A DNA stretch of 64,000 nt from Paludibacter sp. (GCA_031292575.1 JARLGX010000026.1:1-64000); one strand, 5' to 3'; counted from the stretch's first letter, positions 35,916-45,369 are shown. Translations and numbers: made by a program. The notes: generated by a model not told the origin, from the letters alone.

Positions 35916-36833
35916 ATGAAAAAAACAATTTGTATGATGGCTCTGCTTTTTGCTACCATCGCAGCTACCCAAGCTCAAGTAACCAAAGGTGATTATTATG
36001 AAGGTCTGACAAAGAAAATCACATTCGACAAAATGATAGCACCCTATGGCATGGAGGTTACCTTTGATAAGACCGTCCATATTATTTTTCCCTCAGCTAT
36101 CAAGTATATCGATTTAGGCTCCACGAATATCATTGCGGGCAAAGCCGATGGAGCGGAAAACGTTATCCGGATAAAAGCTGCTGTTCGGAATTTCAAAACT
36201 GAAACCAATTTTTCCGTAATTACAGAAGAGGGAAGCTTTTATACTTTCAACGTAAAATATGCCAACGAGCCGCTTTTGATGAGTGTGGAAATGAAGGATT
36301 TTATACACGATGGTGATACTGTAAATCGACCCAATAATGCTCTGGAAGTTTATCTTAAAGAGTTAGGTGACGAATCACCGAAAGAGGTACAGTTGATTAT
36401 GAAATCTATTTACAAGAATGACCGGAAAGAAATCAAACACATTGGTTGCAAACGTTTCGGCATCCAGTACCTGCTGAAAGGGATCTACACCCACAACGGA
36501 TTGCTTTATTTCCACACACAAATCAGAAATTCTTCGAATGTTCCCTTTGATCTTGATTTTATTACGTTCAAAATAGTTGATAAGAAAGTGATGAAGCGTA
36601 CTGCCATGCAGGAAGCGGTGATTGTTCCGATTCGGGCTTTCAACTATGCCACACAGGTATCCGGGAAAAGTAGTGAACGGACTGTCTTTGCTTTTGACAA
36701 GTTTACCATTCCGGATGACAAACAATTAGTTGTCGAATTATTTGAGAAAAATGGCGGTCGCCATCAGCGATTTGTAGTTGAATGTAGTGACATTGTAAAG
36801 GCAAATATAATTGATGATCTAAAAGTTGAATAA
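35916..36833 (+). CDS. traN: TraN (DUF4138), VirB9-like
   Basis: This 305-residue protein has a signal peptide (MALLFATIAATQAQ) and the TraN/DUF4138 features: MEVTFDKTVHIIFPSAIKYI and DLGSTNIIAGKADGAENVIR near the start, NVKYANEPLLM, and a C-terminal beta domain. TraN is the periplasmic or outer-membrane partner of TraM. It is the last recognisable transfer gene; the expected traO, traP and traQ do not follow. Confidence 0.92.
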   Translation: MKKTICMMALLFATIAATQAQVTKGDYYEGLTKKITFDKMIAPYGMEVTFDKTVHIIFPSAIKYIDLGSTNIIAGKADGAENVIRIKAAVRNFKTETNFSVITEEGSFYTFNVKYANEPLLMSVEMKDFIHDGDTVNRPNNALEVYLKELGDESPKEVQLIMKSIYKNDRKEIKHIGCKRFGIQYLLKGIYTHNGLLYFHTQIRNSSNVPFDLDFITFKIVDKKVMKRTAMQEAVIVPIRAFNYATQVSGKSSERTVFAFDKFTIPDDKQLVVELFEKNGGRHQRFVVECSDIVKANIIDDLKVE

Positions 36834-37160
36834 TATCAAATAACGGAATGAATCTCCACTCCATAAGCGGATTGGTGTAACATGATAGATTTTCTTCTTC
36901 TATTTTCACGCTATTGGTAGGGAATTTACCAAAAAAGATCAAACACTTGAGTAGACCTTTGTGGATACATCAACCCGAAACTCCTGCAATGAGATCAGGT
37001 CTACGGCTTAAAGTTGGACTTCGTGCCATGATAGAACTTTTCTGAACTCGGGTCGTTAGTCGTTTCTATTGATTTGTCATTCGTCTGTTTGTTTTTATTG
37101 ATGATTGTCACCGCTATCTAATGCAGTGCGACATACCACACGCACCACGCATAGGACATG
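36834..37160. other. Gene-poor stretch after traN
   Basis: No open frame of note and no similarity to traO is visible. It carries scattered palindromic snippets and is probably the junction where the transfer region is cut off and joined to the cargo-like block. Confidence 0.4.
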
Positions 37161-37221
37161 TAAAAACAAAAAAAACCTATCTGAAACAGAATTCAGTATT
37201 TGAATTCTGTTTCAGATAGGT
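37161..37221 (-). terminator. Perfect 21-bp stem terminator
   Basis: Positions 37175-37195 and 37201-37221 are perfect reverse complements around a GTATT loop; the outer bases are ACCTATCTG and CAGATAGGT. On the minus strand the stem is followed by TTTTTTTGTTTTT, an ideal terminator for minus-strand transcripts coming from the cargo-like block. Confidence 0.85.
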
Positions 37222-37388
37222 GTGAATGATTTAGCAGAATCATTCATTTTTACACAGCTTCTCACTTCTGTGCGGGTGTACAGGAAGTTTTCCCTACAAT
37301 TCTCGGTATAAAGTCTTGATGTCGACTCGCCAGTGAATTTAAAATTCTCTTTTAAAATCTGTTTTTGTTGTTCTTGGTCTCTATAGTT

Positions 37389-38061
37389 TTAATTTAATTT
37401 AGGCGACCTAAAAACTATGATTGCTTGCGTAGAATTTATAAATGGAAAAATTCCAGCCATTTTGCCCGGTTCATTATAAATTACGCTCTCGTTTGTTGGA
37501 ATTTCCTTTGTTTCACAAGTGGCAAAATAAGCTCCATAGAAAACTAAAAAATTGTCTTCGTTTCCAAAAATCATTTTTCTGACGGAAGAGTGAGTTCCGT
37601 CTGCACCAAATACAAAGTTAAAGTTTCGGTTCTCTCCATTTTTAAAACTTAACACTTACAGCTTTATCAGATTGTTCAATTTCTACGATTCTGTTTTGAT
37701 AAAGAAAATCAACATTTTTCGGAATACTATCTTCTAAAATATCTAATAAATCAGCCCTATGGATTTCAATATCATTTCCTTCAGAATGATTCCAAGAGTA
37801 AAGTGTTTCATTTTTTGCATTAACCATTCTCTTATTTGTGTTCACTGTCAAACGTTTTGCTTTTATTTTTTCAAGCAACCCCATTTCTTTAACAGTATTC
37901 AAAGCTTTGCCCCGTATTTCAATTGGCGAACCTCCTTTTCAAATTCCAGAAGAAATTTCGACAAGGGTAACTTTGTAGCCAAACTGATTCAACCAATATG
38001 CTAAAGTCAGACCTGCAAAACTTGCACCTGAAATTAAGACTGTTTTATTTAAATCCTTCAT
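37389..38061 (-). pseudogene. Broken FAD-dependent monooxygenase
   Basis: Read from ATG 38061 the protein begins MKDLNKTVLISGASFAGLTL, a Rossmann GxGxxG-like FAD site (here GASFAG), and has the second FAD motif FVFGADGTHSSVRK. It is interrupted by an in-frame TGA at 37939-37941, where family members have an arginine in IRKGGSP (CGA to TGA), and by a frameshift near 37650 (between VSV and LSFKNGE). It also stops early, at about 224 residues where about 380 is usual. The family includes TetX-like and related aromatic monooxygenases, but the exact substrate cannot be inferred. It is adjacent to a flavin reductase-like gene, a plausible former partner. Confidence 0.85.
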
Positions 38062-38144
38062 CTATTTTCTTTTTGGTTTTGTAAATAACATTAATCCCTT
38101 ATCAACCAAGACGAATCATTTTATAAGTTGATTATCGTTTATTT

Positions 38145-38717
38145 CTATTTCTTTACCCAAACATGGGTGATTTCTCCAAATACATATTTGCGATAATCGT
38201 TTTCATCATTATAAGCTTCGTTTATGAAGTCCTTGGCATGTTGTGAATAGAAATCAGTGGGATTGGGGGTTGTAATTTGCATCAATCCACATTCAATAAT
38301 CAGTCTGGCTTCTTTGTATGACATATCTCCCGAAGGTGTTTGAACAGGTGTCAATTCAACTTCTTTCATTTTCTCACTATCTCTTCCTGATTTACTTCCC
38401 AAAAAGAGTAACTGTTTTTTATACTCTTCCGGGAAGAAAGTCAGCGTATAGGTTTGTTCTTTTTGAATCAATTCTAGCGTGTAACGGTCGGTCCGAAAAC
38501 CACCCCAGACGATGGGCTTTCGCATAAGAATACCCAAACCACCTCCACTGCCTACCATAGAATTATAATGATCGGGCTTACCTGCTGTAACAGCATAAAA
38601 ATCTATTCCCACTAACTTAAATACATTGTAAGAGTTACATATTTCTTCAGGAGAAATTTGTTTAAATAACTTGTCAAAATTCATCTCTTTGACATTTACC
38701 GATTTTGTTGTTTTCAT
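38145..38717 (-). CDS. Flavin reductase-like FMN-binding protein
   Basis: This intact 190-residue protein has the split-barrel flavin-reductase plan: FYAVTAGKPDHYNSMVGSGG (cofactor-binding loop with the TAG-x-P pattern), then FRTDRYTLELIQKEQTYTLT and FFPEEYKKQLLFLGSKSGRD, typical of the Flavin_Reduct/YhiN-like group in Bacteroidota. It probably binds FMN and reduces it with NAD(P)H or reduces a small substrate. It sits 84 bp upstream of the broken monooxygenase and just after the broken acetyltransferase on the same strand, divergent from an AraC regulator that may control it. Confidence 0.85.
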   Translation of the reverse strand: MKTTKSVNVKEMNFDKLFKQISPEEICNSYNVFKLVGIDFYAVTAGKPDHYNSMVGSGGGLGILMRKPIVWGGFRTDRYTLELIQKEQTYTLTFFPEEYKKQLLFLGSKSGRDSEKMKEVELTPVQTPSGDMSYKEARLIIECGLMQITTPNPTDFYSQHAKDFINEAYNDENDYRKYVFGEITHVWVKK

Positions 38718-38720
38718 CTT

Positions 38721-39245
38721 CTATTTATTTTTAAATTTTGTTATCAATTTATTATTAGCTTCAATAATTTTCTCAGCGTTTATCATAGTTGGGTTATACA
38801 CAAAATCATAGTTGGCATCTTTCATCTTGAATTGATTCACGCCGTATGCTATACTGTTGTCGGGCATATCTTTTGTAATTATAGCACCAGCCGCTACAAC
38901 AGTATTTTTACCAATTATTATGGGTCCTAAAATTTTTGCTCAATCAGCAACTACCACGTTTTTACAAATTATCGGATTACCGACATTTTCCCACCCGCCG
39001 GTTAGTTTGTTGTACCGCATATTTGAGCCAATTGTTACGTTTTGAAAGATTACAACGTTTTCGCAAATCTTCGAGGCAATAATTATGCATCCACGTGCAT
39101 GGTGGGCAAACTGTACGCTTTTGTCTTTTTCAACGCAATTGATTTCGCAACAGTAAAATTTCTCAAGCAAGTTACCGGCTGCTTTTTTTATTATTCTATT
39201 GTTAGAATAGCAATTTATCTTTACCAATTTGTCAAACATATTCAT
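38721..39245 (-). pseudogene. Broken hexapeptide-repeat (serine) acetyltransferase
   Basis: The 5' part ends VGNPIICKNVVVAD, then an in-frame TGA at 38940-38942 interrupts it, and the frame continues AKILGPIIIGKNTVVAAGAI to a TAG at 38721. The left-handed-beta-helix hexapeptides (VTIGSN, PIICKN, IIIGKN) and HHARGCIIIA fit a CysE/serine acetyltransferase-like enzyme of about 174 residues. The stop most likely replaces a glycine (GGA to TGA). Without readthrough the protein lacks its last third. Confidence 0.82.
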
Positions 39246-39312
39246 AACACTTAGTTTTTATCTTATTTAAATAACAATGCAAAAGTAATGGGTATTTCAG
39301 AGATAAAATAAC

Positions 39313-39320
39313 TATATTTG
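39313..39320 (+). promoter_or_regulatory. -7 box for the AraC regulator
   Basis: TATATTTG is a perfect Bacteroidota -7 box 29 bp before the AraC gene start. On the opposite strand TACTTTTG at 39288-39281 could serve the acetyltransferase side, giving a divergent promoter region of about 100 bp. Confidence 0.55.
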
Positions 39321-39348
39321 CCACAAAAATAGTCGCAAAAGACTTATC

Positions 39349-40311
39349 ATGGAAAAAGACAAACAGCAAACAGTACCGAATGTCCTGAAAAGACTGGCTC
39401 AGCTATTGGGGACAGAAGTGAAAAACAGAAGACTAGAAATCCCTGAAAAATTTGGCAAGGGTTATTGTAGCGGATTCATTTTTAATGAGCATATCCGAAT
39501 GCTAATAAGTAATTATGAGCTAAACGAGGACTTAGTGGTTGAAAATCCTGACATCAATGCTTCAGGAAGAATGATATTTTTTAAATTTCAAAATATCTTT
39601 CCTAAGACAGAAATAGTATTAACGGATAAGCATTTAATGGAAATGCCGTCGGTTTTGGTTGCGACCAGTAGTGTGAATACCGACGACGTAATTTCAATCC
39701 ATACAAATACAGCGGTTATTAATATAGAAGTGGATGCTAACTATTTGAACGGATTGTTTGATTTGTCTGAAAAATCACCGATTTTGCAAAGTCTGTTACA
39801 AAATACACAGCCTTTACTATTCGAACAAATGATTTATCCTTCTTTACAGAAAATAGTGTATGAAATTGTGACAGAACCGGTTGATGAAACTTTTGAACTG
39901 TTTTTCCGGAGGATTAAAGCAGAAGAACTGATTTGCAGATTATTAATAGAGCTGGAAAGACGAGATGAGAAACAACTTTACGCGTTAAATATACATGATA
40001 TACAGGCCATATATAAAGTAAAGGAGCAAATGCTTGAACATCTTGAAACTCCCCCGGTTATTAATGAATTGGCAATTTGTGCCAGTATGAGTCCATCTAA
40101 ACTGAAACGGTTGTTCAAGCAAATTTTTGGCAACAGCATTTTTAGTTATTATCAGGAATTCAGGATGCAGGAAGCAGCCCGATTATTAAAAGAGGAAAAA
40201 CTATCGGTTTCGGATGTTGGGTATCAACTGGGTTTTACCAACCTGAGCCATTTTTCAAGAGTCTTTACAGAACATACCGGGATGAAGCCGAAACAATATA
40301 GTCGGTCTTAA
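39349..40311 (+). CDS. AraC-family transcriptional regulator
   Basis: This 320-residue protein has the AraC/XylS DNA-binding domain in its last 100 residues: two helix-turn-helix motifs, with ELAICASMSPSKLKRLFKQI and the signature LSVSDVGYQLGFTNLSHFSR ending in KPKQYSRS. The N-terminal 200 residues form a fast-evolving sensor domain I cannot name. It is divergent from the flavoprotein and acetyltransferase block, with a perfect -7 box, and probably regulates that block. Confidence 0.93.
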   Translation: MEKDKQQTVPNVLKRLAQLLGTEVKNRRLEIPEKFGKGYCSGFIFNEHIRMLISNYELNEDLVVENPDINASGRMIFFKFQNIFPKTEIVLTDKHLMEMPSVLVATSSVNTDDVISIHTNTAVINIEVDANYLNGLFDLSEKSPILQSLLQNTQPLLFEQMIYPSLQKIVYEIVTEPVDETFELFFRRIKAEELICRLLIELERRDEKQLYALNIHDIQAIYKVKEQMLEHLETPPVINELAICASMSPSKLKRLFKQIFGNSIFSYYQEFRMQEAARLLKEEKLSVSDVGYQLGFTNLSHFSRVFTEHTGMKPKQYSRS

Positions 40312-40439
40312 GATTAAACGTATTACTGATTTTCAAGCGTTCTGTCTGCTTAATTCTTTTTAAGTAGGAAACTTTAGTTGAGACAAACCAGCAGTAATAA
40401 GAAAGTCAACTTCATAACATTGTATTCTACTTTTGCCCG
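40312..40439. other. Intergenic stretch after the AraC gene
   Basis: No gene is visible. It leads into the structured region that starts at 40440. Confidence 0.35.
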
Positions 40440-40646
40440 CCTAATTAGGCCCCCTCGCTGCCGCACGAATTCTATCGTGTGGCATTACTAAATCATTTAT
40501 TTGTTTTCCCACGCGATACAATCCCTTAGGTATTCGTAGCATAAGGTGGTTTGACAACTATTCCTGAAAGTCGACGCCGAGAGGGCTAATCTCAAGTAAT
40601 AAAGCATCAACAGTCGGATTAAAGGACTGTTGTTCAAGTCACACAC
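40440..40646 (+). ncRNA. Structured noncoding region, possible RNA or element end
   Basis: Several stable stems lie close together: CCTAATTAGG at 40440-40449, a 9-bp stem at 40460-40483 (GCCGCACGA with TCGTGTGGC, one G-U pair), a 5-6-bp stem at 40524-40546, GAGA/TCTC near 40580-40592, and CAACAGTC with GACTGTTG at 40608-40632. The base composition is richer in GC than the flanks. I cannot match it to a known RNA class; a degraded intron, a regulatory RNA or an element end are all possible. Confidence 0.4.
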
Positions 40647-40673
40647 GACCGAGGCGGGTTTAGTAGCTATATT

Positions 40674-42359
40674 TTATTTCAATAATTTGTCAAGGATATT
40701 TTCGACTTCGAAAATTGTAGGATTTACAGCCAATATAATTCCGTTTTTGTCAACTAGAAATGTTCCACCTCCACTGTTTCCCACTCCGTATTTTTCCCAT
40801 ATTTTTTCCTTGTCTTTTAACTCAATAAGGTTTAACCACGGATATTTATCTTTTTGTGCAGCCATAATTCCATTCTCCAAGCTGTCTTCACGAGCAACAC
40901 CAATAATAGTAAAACCTTTCTCTTTATATGTCTCGTAAACAGGAATCATACTTTTAGCTTTTAATCTACATGGCAAACACCATGAAGCCCAAAGGTCTAT
41001 GAACGCAACTTTCCCTTTGATTTGGTCTGAAAGTCTAACAGGTTTTCCATTGAAATCAGGTGCTATGAAATCAATGTATGGATGACCAACCAATACAGAC
41101 ATAAACCTTGATATCTCATCATTCATAACTTTTAAATATGGATGATTTGGATATTTCTTTATATAAATTGAATTGTACAAGTCGATGCATTCTGGAAAAT
41201 ACTCTCTATAACTTAAGGCCGCATCCTTTGTTGTTTTTATAAGCAAACTATACCCAACAATCGACGTATTCTCTCTTATATATTTCATTGTCCATTTTCT
41301 GGATTGTTCTTCCATTTCTTCCATTTGCTTTACTAAACTCATAGCTTCAGGAGTCAACAATTTGTCCTTTTCTTGTAGTGTTACTAAAATAGTTTTAAGG
41401 CTATCTCTCTCACTCTCATTATTTGTTGTTATGTATTGATCCATTTGTTTTCTAGCTACTTCAGAATAGAAATGATTTTCGTTTCTTAGTTTTTCATCTT
41501 CTTTATTAAAGCTGTCTCTATTAAATAACGAATCTTTTAAAGTCTGATATCGTAGCCATTGCTGATTAAGTGATCCTACATTTGTTAATTGTATCGTTTG
41601 TTTGGATAACTTTATATTCGTTGAAGTTATGCTTTTTACTACTACAGTAACAACATTTTCACGACGCCTGTCAATAGGGAAAAGCTTAAAATTGACAGTA
41701 CCTGATTCGGGAAAGATAATAATTGGCCACCAAAGACCTCTTTTATATTCGTCATCAAATATCAAGGAATATGATTCTAAATAATGGCAGTCTAACTCAT
41801 ATTCAAATTTACCATTATGGATTGTAATATATTTACCTAAATTGTCGTCTTCAAATGTTTTGACAAGTTTTAGTCTACTACTTTCAAGTCGATCAATTAC
41901 TTCCCCTTTTATTATACAATGAATAGGTGCAGTTGAGTTTGTTTTATGGGTTCTAATTCCCATAATCTTGAGTTCATTGTAACTTTTACCTTCTATAAAA
42001 TCGAATGAAGTCTCCTTCTTATCCAGAGGTTCCATGTGCAATTTAAATGAAACCATACCAGATACAAGCATGAAAATACGCTTATCCATTTCAAAGTCTT
42101 CAGATCGAATGAACTTATAAATTTTACCCGATTTACCTTGTAGATAGATCTTTGATGATAAAGAGATCGACTTATTTGGAGTTTCAAAACCATCACAATA
42201 CAAGACTGTTTCTGACTCTTTCAACTCTAATTTAGTGATTTCTAAGAATCCCCAATTACAACCTTCATATATAGGTAGTTCAACAGTTCTGGTTTGTGCA
42301 ATACTAGTCCAAGAAATCAACGAGAATCCAATAATGGATAATAAAAAGCACTTTTTCAT
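40674..42359 (-). CDS. TlpA-like thioredoxin-domain protein, exported
   Basis: This 561-residue protein has a signal peptide ending near SWTSIAQ, a long N-terminal region of beta structure and helices with no clear family, and a C-terminal thioredoxin domain with ASWCLPCR near residues 457-464 (CxxC). Around it are KGKVAFIDLW and FTIIGVAREDS, as in TlpA/ResA disulfide reductases of Bacteroidota. It should act in the periplasm on disulfides. It lies 98 bp downstream of a beta-propeller gene on the same strand. Confidence 0.9.
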   Translation of the reverse strand: MKKCFLLSIIGFSLISWTSIAQTRTVELPIYEGCNWGFLEITKLELKESETVLYCDGFETPNKSISLSSKIYLQGKSGKIYKFIRSEDFEMDKRIFMLVSGMVSFKLHMEPLDKKETSFDFIEGKSYNELKIMGIRTHKTNSTAPIHCIIKGEVIDRLESSRLKLVKTFEDDNLGKYITIHNGKFEYELDCHYLESYSLIFDDEYKRGLWWPIIIFPESGTVNFKLFPIDRRRENVVTVVVKSITSTNIKLSKQTIQLTNVGSLNQQWLRYQTLKDSLFNRDSFNKEDEKLRNENHFYSEVARKQMDQYITTNNESERDSLKTILVTLQEKDKLLTPEAMSLVKQMEEMEEQSRKWTMKYIRENTSIVGYSLLIKTTKDAALSYREYFPECIDLYNSIYIKKYPNHPYLKVMNDEISRFMSVLVGHPYIDFIAPDFNGKPVRLSDQIKGKVAFIDLWASWCLPCRLKAKSMIPVYETYKEKGFTIIGVAREDSLENGIMAAQKDKYPWLNLIELKDKEKIWEKYGVGNSGGGTFLVDKNGIILAVNPTIFEVENILDKLLK

Positions 42360-42457
42360 TTTATTGTCAAGTTAGTTTCCTTTAAATAGGTTTTTTAACT
42401 TTGTATGATGTATTTTTTCTCATATAGCTGCTAACAATATCTTTCGATATGTGCATT

Positions 42458-43465
42458 CTAATGTATATCTCCAAAGAATACCTTTTCAGTAGTACGTGGC
42501 TCATCCAATGGAACGATAATGGTTGACGGTCCAAGGTTGGTTGGTTCGTTCCATGAACGCAAAACCCAGACTACTTTTTTGGTCGGCGAAACTTCTATGG
42601 CTTGCAAAGGTTGATTATTGTTATCAATAACAGCATTACTCCATTGATTAAACCAGTTACTGATAATGGTGTTACCATTAGCCAATCGAATAGATACTTG
42701 CGGAGACCTAATCTGATAATCTGATGATGCTTGCAACGAGTATTCCCAAACCACTTCCGCCTTGCGGTTTACTTCTGTAATATTATTTCTGGTTGTTATT
42801 AAAAAATTGCCATTTTTAAGTGGCTCAGCTCCCCACACTCCCGGTGCATCAATAGTCAATAGCAATTTGCCGTTGGAATCGTACTCACACACATTTCCCA
42901 TATCCATGTGCGAAACAAGTATTGTTCCCGAAGCAGTAAGTCGTGCATGACGGAATTGACCATGAATACTGGCTGGATTTGCTGTTGGCAAAACCAACTC
43001 CTTGACGATTGAATTATCTTTTTTCTTCATCACTATCAACTTAGCCGGATTACTGTTTTGAACGAAAATAACGTATTTTTTTCCGATAGGCTGACCTGTA
43101 TGAATTTCGGTACCCTCGGGTGCATCATAGTTCCACACTACTTTTTTATTCTGAGTAACTTCGGTGATACCATGTTGGTGAGCAAAGAGAATGTTTCCAT
43201 TGGATAACATAACCGCATCGCTAATTTCACCACTGGTCGGATGGGTGTACGACCATACGATTTTACCATTGCGAACAATGTACATGTTTTCTTGTTTTGC
43301 TTCGCCGGCATAAAAGAAATCGAAATGAGATAAAGCGTTGCCGGGTAATGCTGCAGGAGCAAAAGGTTTCGCATTTTGAGCAAATGATGGTTGGTAAAAA
43401 CCAACTGAAAATGTTGCAAGAATGAAACCTGCAAACAATGAAAATTTGATTGATTTTATTTTCAT
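42458..43465 (-). CDS. Exported beta-propeller protein (PQQ-like repeats), copy 1
   Basis: This 335-residue protein has a signal peptide (FILATFSVGFYQPSFA) and repeated blades of the type RNGKIVWSY, NGNILFAHQHG, NKKVVWNYDA and NGNFLITTRNN. This gives a beta-propeller similar to PQQ-binding or arylsulfotransferase-like folds, without a visible catalytic motif. It shares the EIHTGQPIG region and blade order with the 371-residue protein at 53355-54470, so the two are paralogs. It lies 42 bp downstream of the GH28 gene, suggesting co-transcription. Confidence 0.82.
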   Translation of the reverse strand: MKIKSIKFSLFAGFILATFSVGFYQPSFAQNAKPFAPAALPGNALSHFDFFYAGEAKQENMYIVRNGKIVWSYTHPTSGEISDAVMLSNGNILFAHQHGITEVTQNKKVVWNYDAPEGTEIHTGQPIGKKYVIFVQNSNPAKLIVMKKKDNSIVKELVLPTANPASIHGQFRHARLTASGTILVSHMDMGNVCEYDSNGKLLLTIDAPGVWGAEPLKNGNFLITTRNNITEVNRKAEVVWEYSLQASSDYQIRSPQVSIRLANGNTIISNWFNQWSNAVIDNNNQPLQAIEVSPTKKVVWVLRSWNEPTNLGPSTIIVPLDEPRTTEKVFFGDIH

Positions 43466-43507
43466 AAATATAAATTTGTGATTAATATTATACCTGTTTC
43501 ATTTTGT

Positions 43508-45004
43508 TTATATTGACTTCACATTTTGCCTAACCACTTTGTCACAGTCTTCAATAATAATGGCTTGGCGCGGATCTGTACATTGCAACTTAAATTCCAC
43601 ATGATCGAGTTGTAGTCCATTGATATACTTACAATAAAGACCGTAACTTGGCAAGTTTCCAAATGCGTCGGAAGATGGATAACTTGGTTTTCTTTCTTGC
43701 AAAATTTGAACCATATCCACGTCTTTATCTTTAGCATTTCCCGGATGAGTCAATTTAATATCGATGTTCTTTAAAATCACATTATATACTTGATAGGTAT
43801 TATTTAATCCCGTAATCGATGAAGCTTTTGGACCTGCACCAGTCGCTTTTATGTTTGAAATTAGAATATTACGAATACTTCCAATTGCCGGTTTTGGAGC
43901 AGATGGCGTATATTTACGACTTCGGTTACCCAACGTTACGAAGATAGGCGTTTCGCAATCAGTAGATTCAATATTGTCAAACCAAACGTTCTCCATCTGT
44001 CCACCATCAGTAATAATGAGGGTAATAGCACTCTGCGTAGTTGGTATGCCGTTAATCTTGTGATGACCTGTAACCGATTGAATGGCTTTGCAATTACGAA
44101 AAATAATATTTTTAAAACCACCAGTTGATTCTGTTCCTAATTTTAACGCATTACAATGACTTGAAGCAACGCAGTTCTCAATCAAGACATTTTCGCAAGC
44201 AGATGGCCCGTTACTTTTCAGACAAATACCATCATCATCGCTATCAATTCGGCTATTGCGCATATACACATTGCGGCATCCGTCAATATCTATCCCATCG
44301 TTGTTTTGATGCGCATGATTAAACACGTTGATATTTTCTACCATCAAGTTCTCACAATCGAGATAATGTTGCAACCATTGCGGGGAATTCAAAAGCAACA
44401 ATCCGCTGACATAAATATTTTTGGAACTTACAATGCGAATACCGAATGGACGACGTGGATCGTTGTTGCCAGTATGTAAATAAATGGGGTTAGTTCCATT
44501 AAAATCGATAATACCTTTACCTGTAAACGATATTCCATCCACATTTTCGCCATAGAACAGGGATTTATTTACCTGTGGGTCAGTGTTATTTTTATAGGCG
44601 GGATAAATTACCTGATAATCTTTTTCATCAGCACTTCCAAGAATTTTAGCTCCTTCGGCCAATTCAAAATGTACTCCCGATTTCAGAATAAGGGTTCCTG
44701 TAAGGTAAATTCCATTTGGAAAATACAGACGTGCCGGTCCTCGACTCGAACAACTATCGATGGCTTTTTGCAATTGTTGAGTTGTAATGGTCAGTCCTGT
44801 ATTGATAGCTCCAAAATCTTTTACAACATCAAACATGGTCAAATTACTGCGATCTACTGCAAGTGACTTCTCTAAATTTCTAGCCATGATTTCGAGGTCA
44901 CTTGCCAACTTGAGATTATCAAACTCGTTTTTTTGAGCAATTGAATTATTTACAAAAATAAATGCGAACAGGCAAACAATAGTAATTGTTAATTTTGTTA
45001 TCAT
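43508..45004 (-). CDS. Glycoside hydrolase family 28 (polygalacturonase-like)
   Basis: This 498-residue exported protein (signal FAFIFVNNSIAQ) has the right-handed beta-helix of GH28. Catalytic-region motifs are NNDGIDIDG near residue 230, DSDDDGICLKS near 255 and SSHCNALKLGTES near 282, the Bacteroidota form of the NTD, DD and GHG motifs. GH28 enzymes hydrolyse alpha-galacturonic (or rhamnogalacturonan) linkages by inversion. Expected location is periplasm or cell surface. It heads the segment with a beta-propeller and a TlpA-like protein. Confidence 0.93.
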   Translation of the reverse strand: MITKLTITIVCLFAFIFVNNSIAQKNEFDNLKLASDLEIMARNLEKSLAVDRSNLTMFDVVKDFGAINTGLTITTQQLQKAIDSCSSRGPARLYFPNGIYLTGTLILKSGVHFELAEGAKILGSADEKDYQVIYPAYKNNTDPQVNKSLFYGENVDGISFTGKGIIDFNGTNPIYLHTGNNDPRRPFGIRIVSSKNIYVSGLLLLNSPQWLQHYLDCENLMVENINVFNHAHQNNDGIDIDGCRNVYMRNSRIDSDDDGICLKSNGPSACENVLIENCVASSHCNALKLGTESTGGFKNIIFRNCKAIQSVTGHHKINGIPTTQSAITLIITDGGQMENVWFDNIESTDCETPIFVTLGNRSRKYTPSAPKPAIGSIRNILISNIKATGAGPKASSITGLNNTYQVYNVILKNIDIKLTHPGNAKDKDVDMVQILQERKPSYPSSDAFGNLPSYGLYCKYINGLQLDHVEFKLQCTDPRQAIIIEDCDKVVRQNVKSI

Positions 45005-45369
45005 TGAAATTAATAAAATGAATATCGGTTTGTTATCTATTCATAATTTAAGGAAAGTATATTTCGGAGCTTGCACCTTATTTGACAAGAGTCTCAAGGG
45101 GACAGTGTCCAGAGATATTTGTAGAAATGAAATTATTGTTGAAGTATGAGGTGCAGAGCACTGATATATTTCTTGTTATTGTACAATTTATATGATTTAG
45201 GTCGACAACGAATATCATTTTATAGGTATAGGCGCTTAGACCGCCCAATATTTTAAATTAATTGTTGAGTAAAATATTAGTCAGGCAAACAAAATTCAAT
45301 TTACGCTAACTCTGTTCTTCGGAATTAGCGCAAACTGAACAATTGTTATTTTAGGCACAATACGCTACT
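45005..45369. other. Intergenic stretch between GH28 and DUF362 genes
   Basis: No gene is found. CGCTAA at 45304-45309 and TTAGCG at 45325-45330 form the core of a hairpin just after the DUF362 stop; it could end that transcript weakly. Confidence 0.4.

Larger units (their letters stand above)
22313..37221. mobile_element. Partial CTnDOT-type conjugative element
   Basis: A minus-strand mobABC block, a palindrome-rich spacer and a plus-strand traA-traN block have the order found in Bacteroidales conjugative transposons. traO, traP, traQ, an integrase, excision genes and the rteABC regulators are not present in the window. The limits given are the outermost palindrome and hairpin around the block and are not proven ends. 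It is probably a truncated or rearranged integrative element. Confidence 0.75.

Noticed and set aside
37939-38942. Idea that TGA is read as an amino acid in this genome, since two genes carry in-frame TGA
   Set aside because: TGA terminates intact genes in the window, the two genes would need different residues (Arg and Gly), and one also has a frameshift; ordinary pseudogenes explain it.
42388-42404. Plus-strand TAACTTTG resembling a -7 box
   Set aside because: No plus-strand gene follows; it is upstream of a minus-strand gene and in the wrong orientation.
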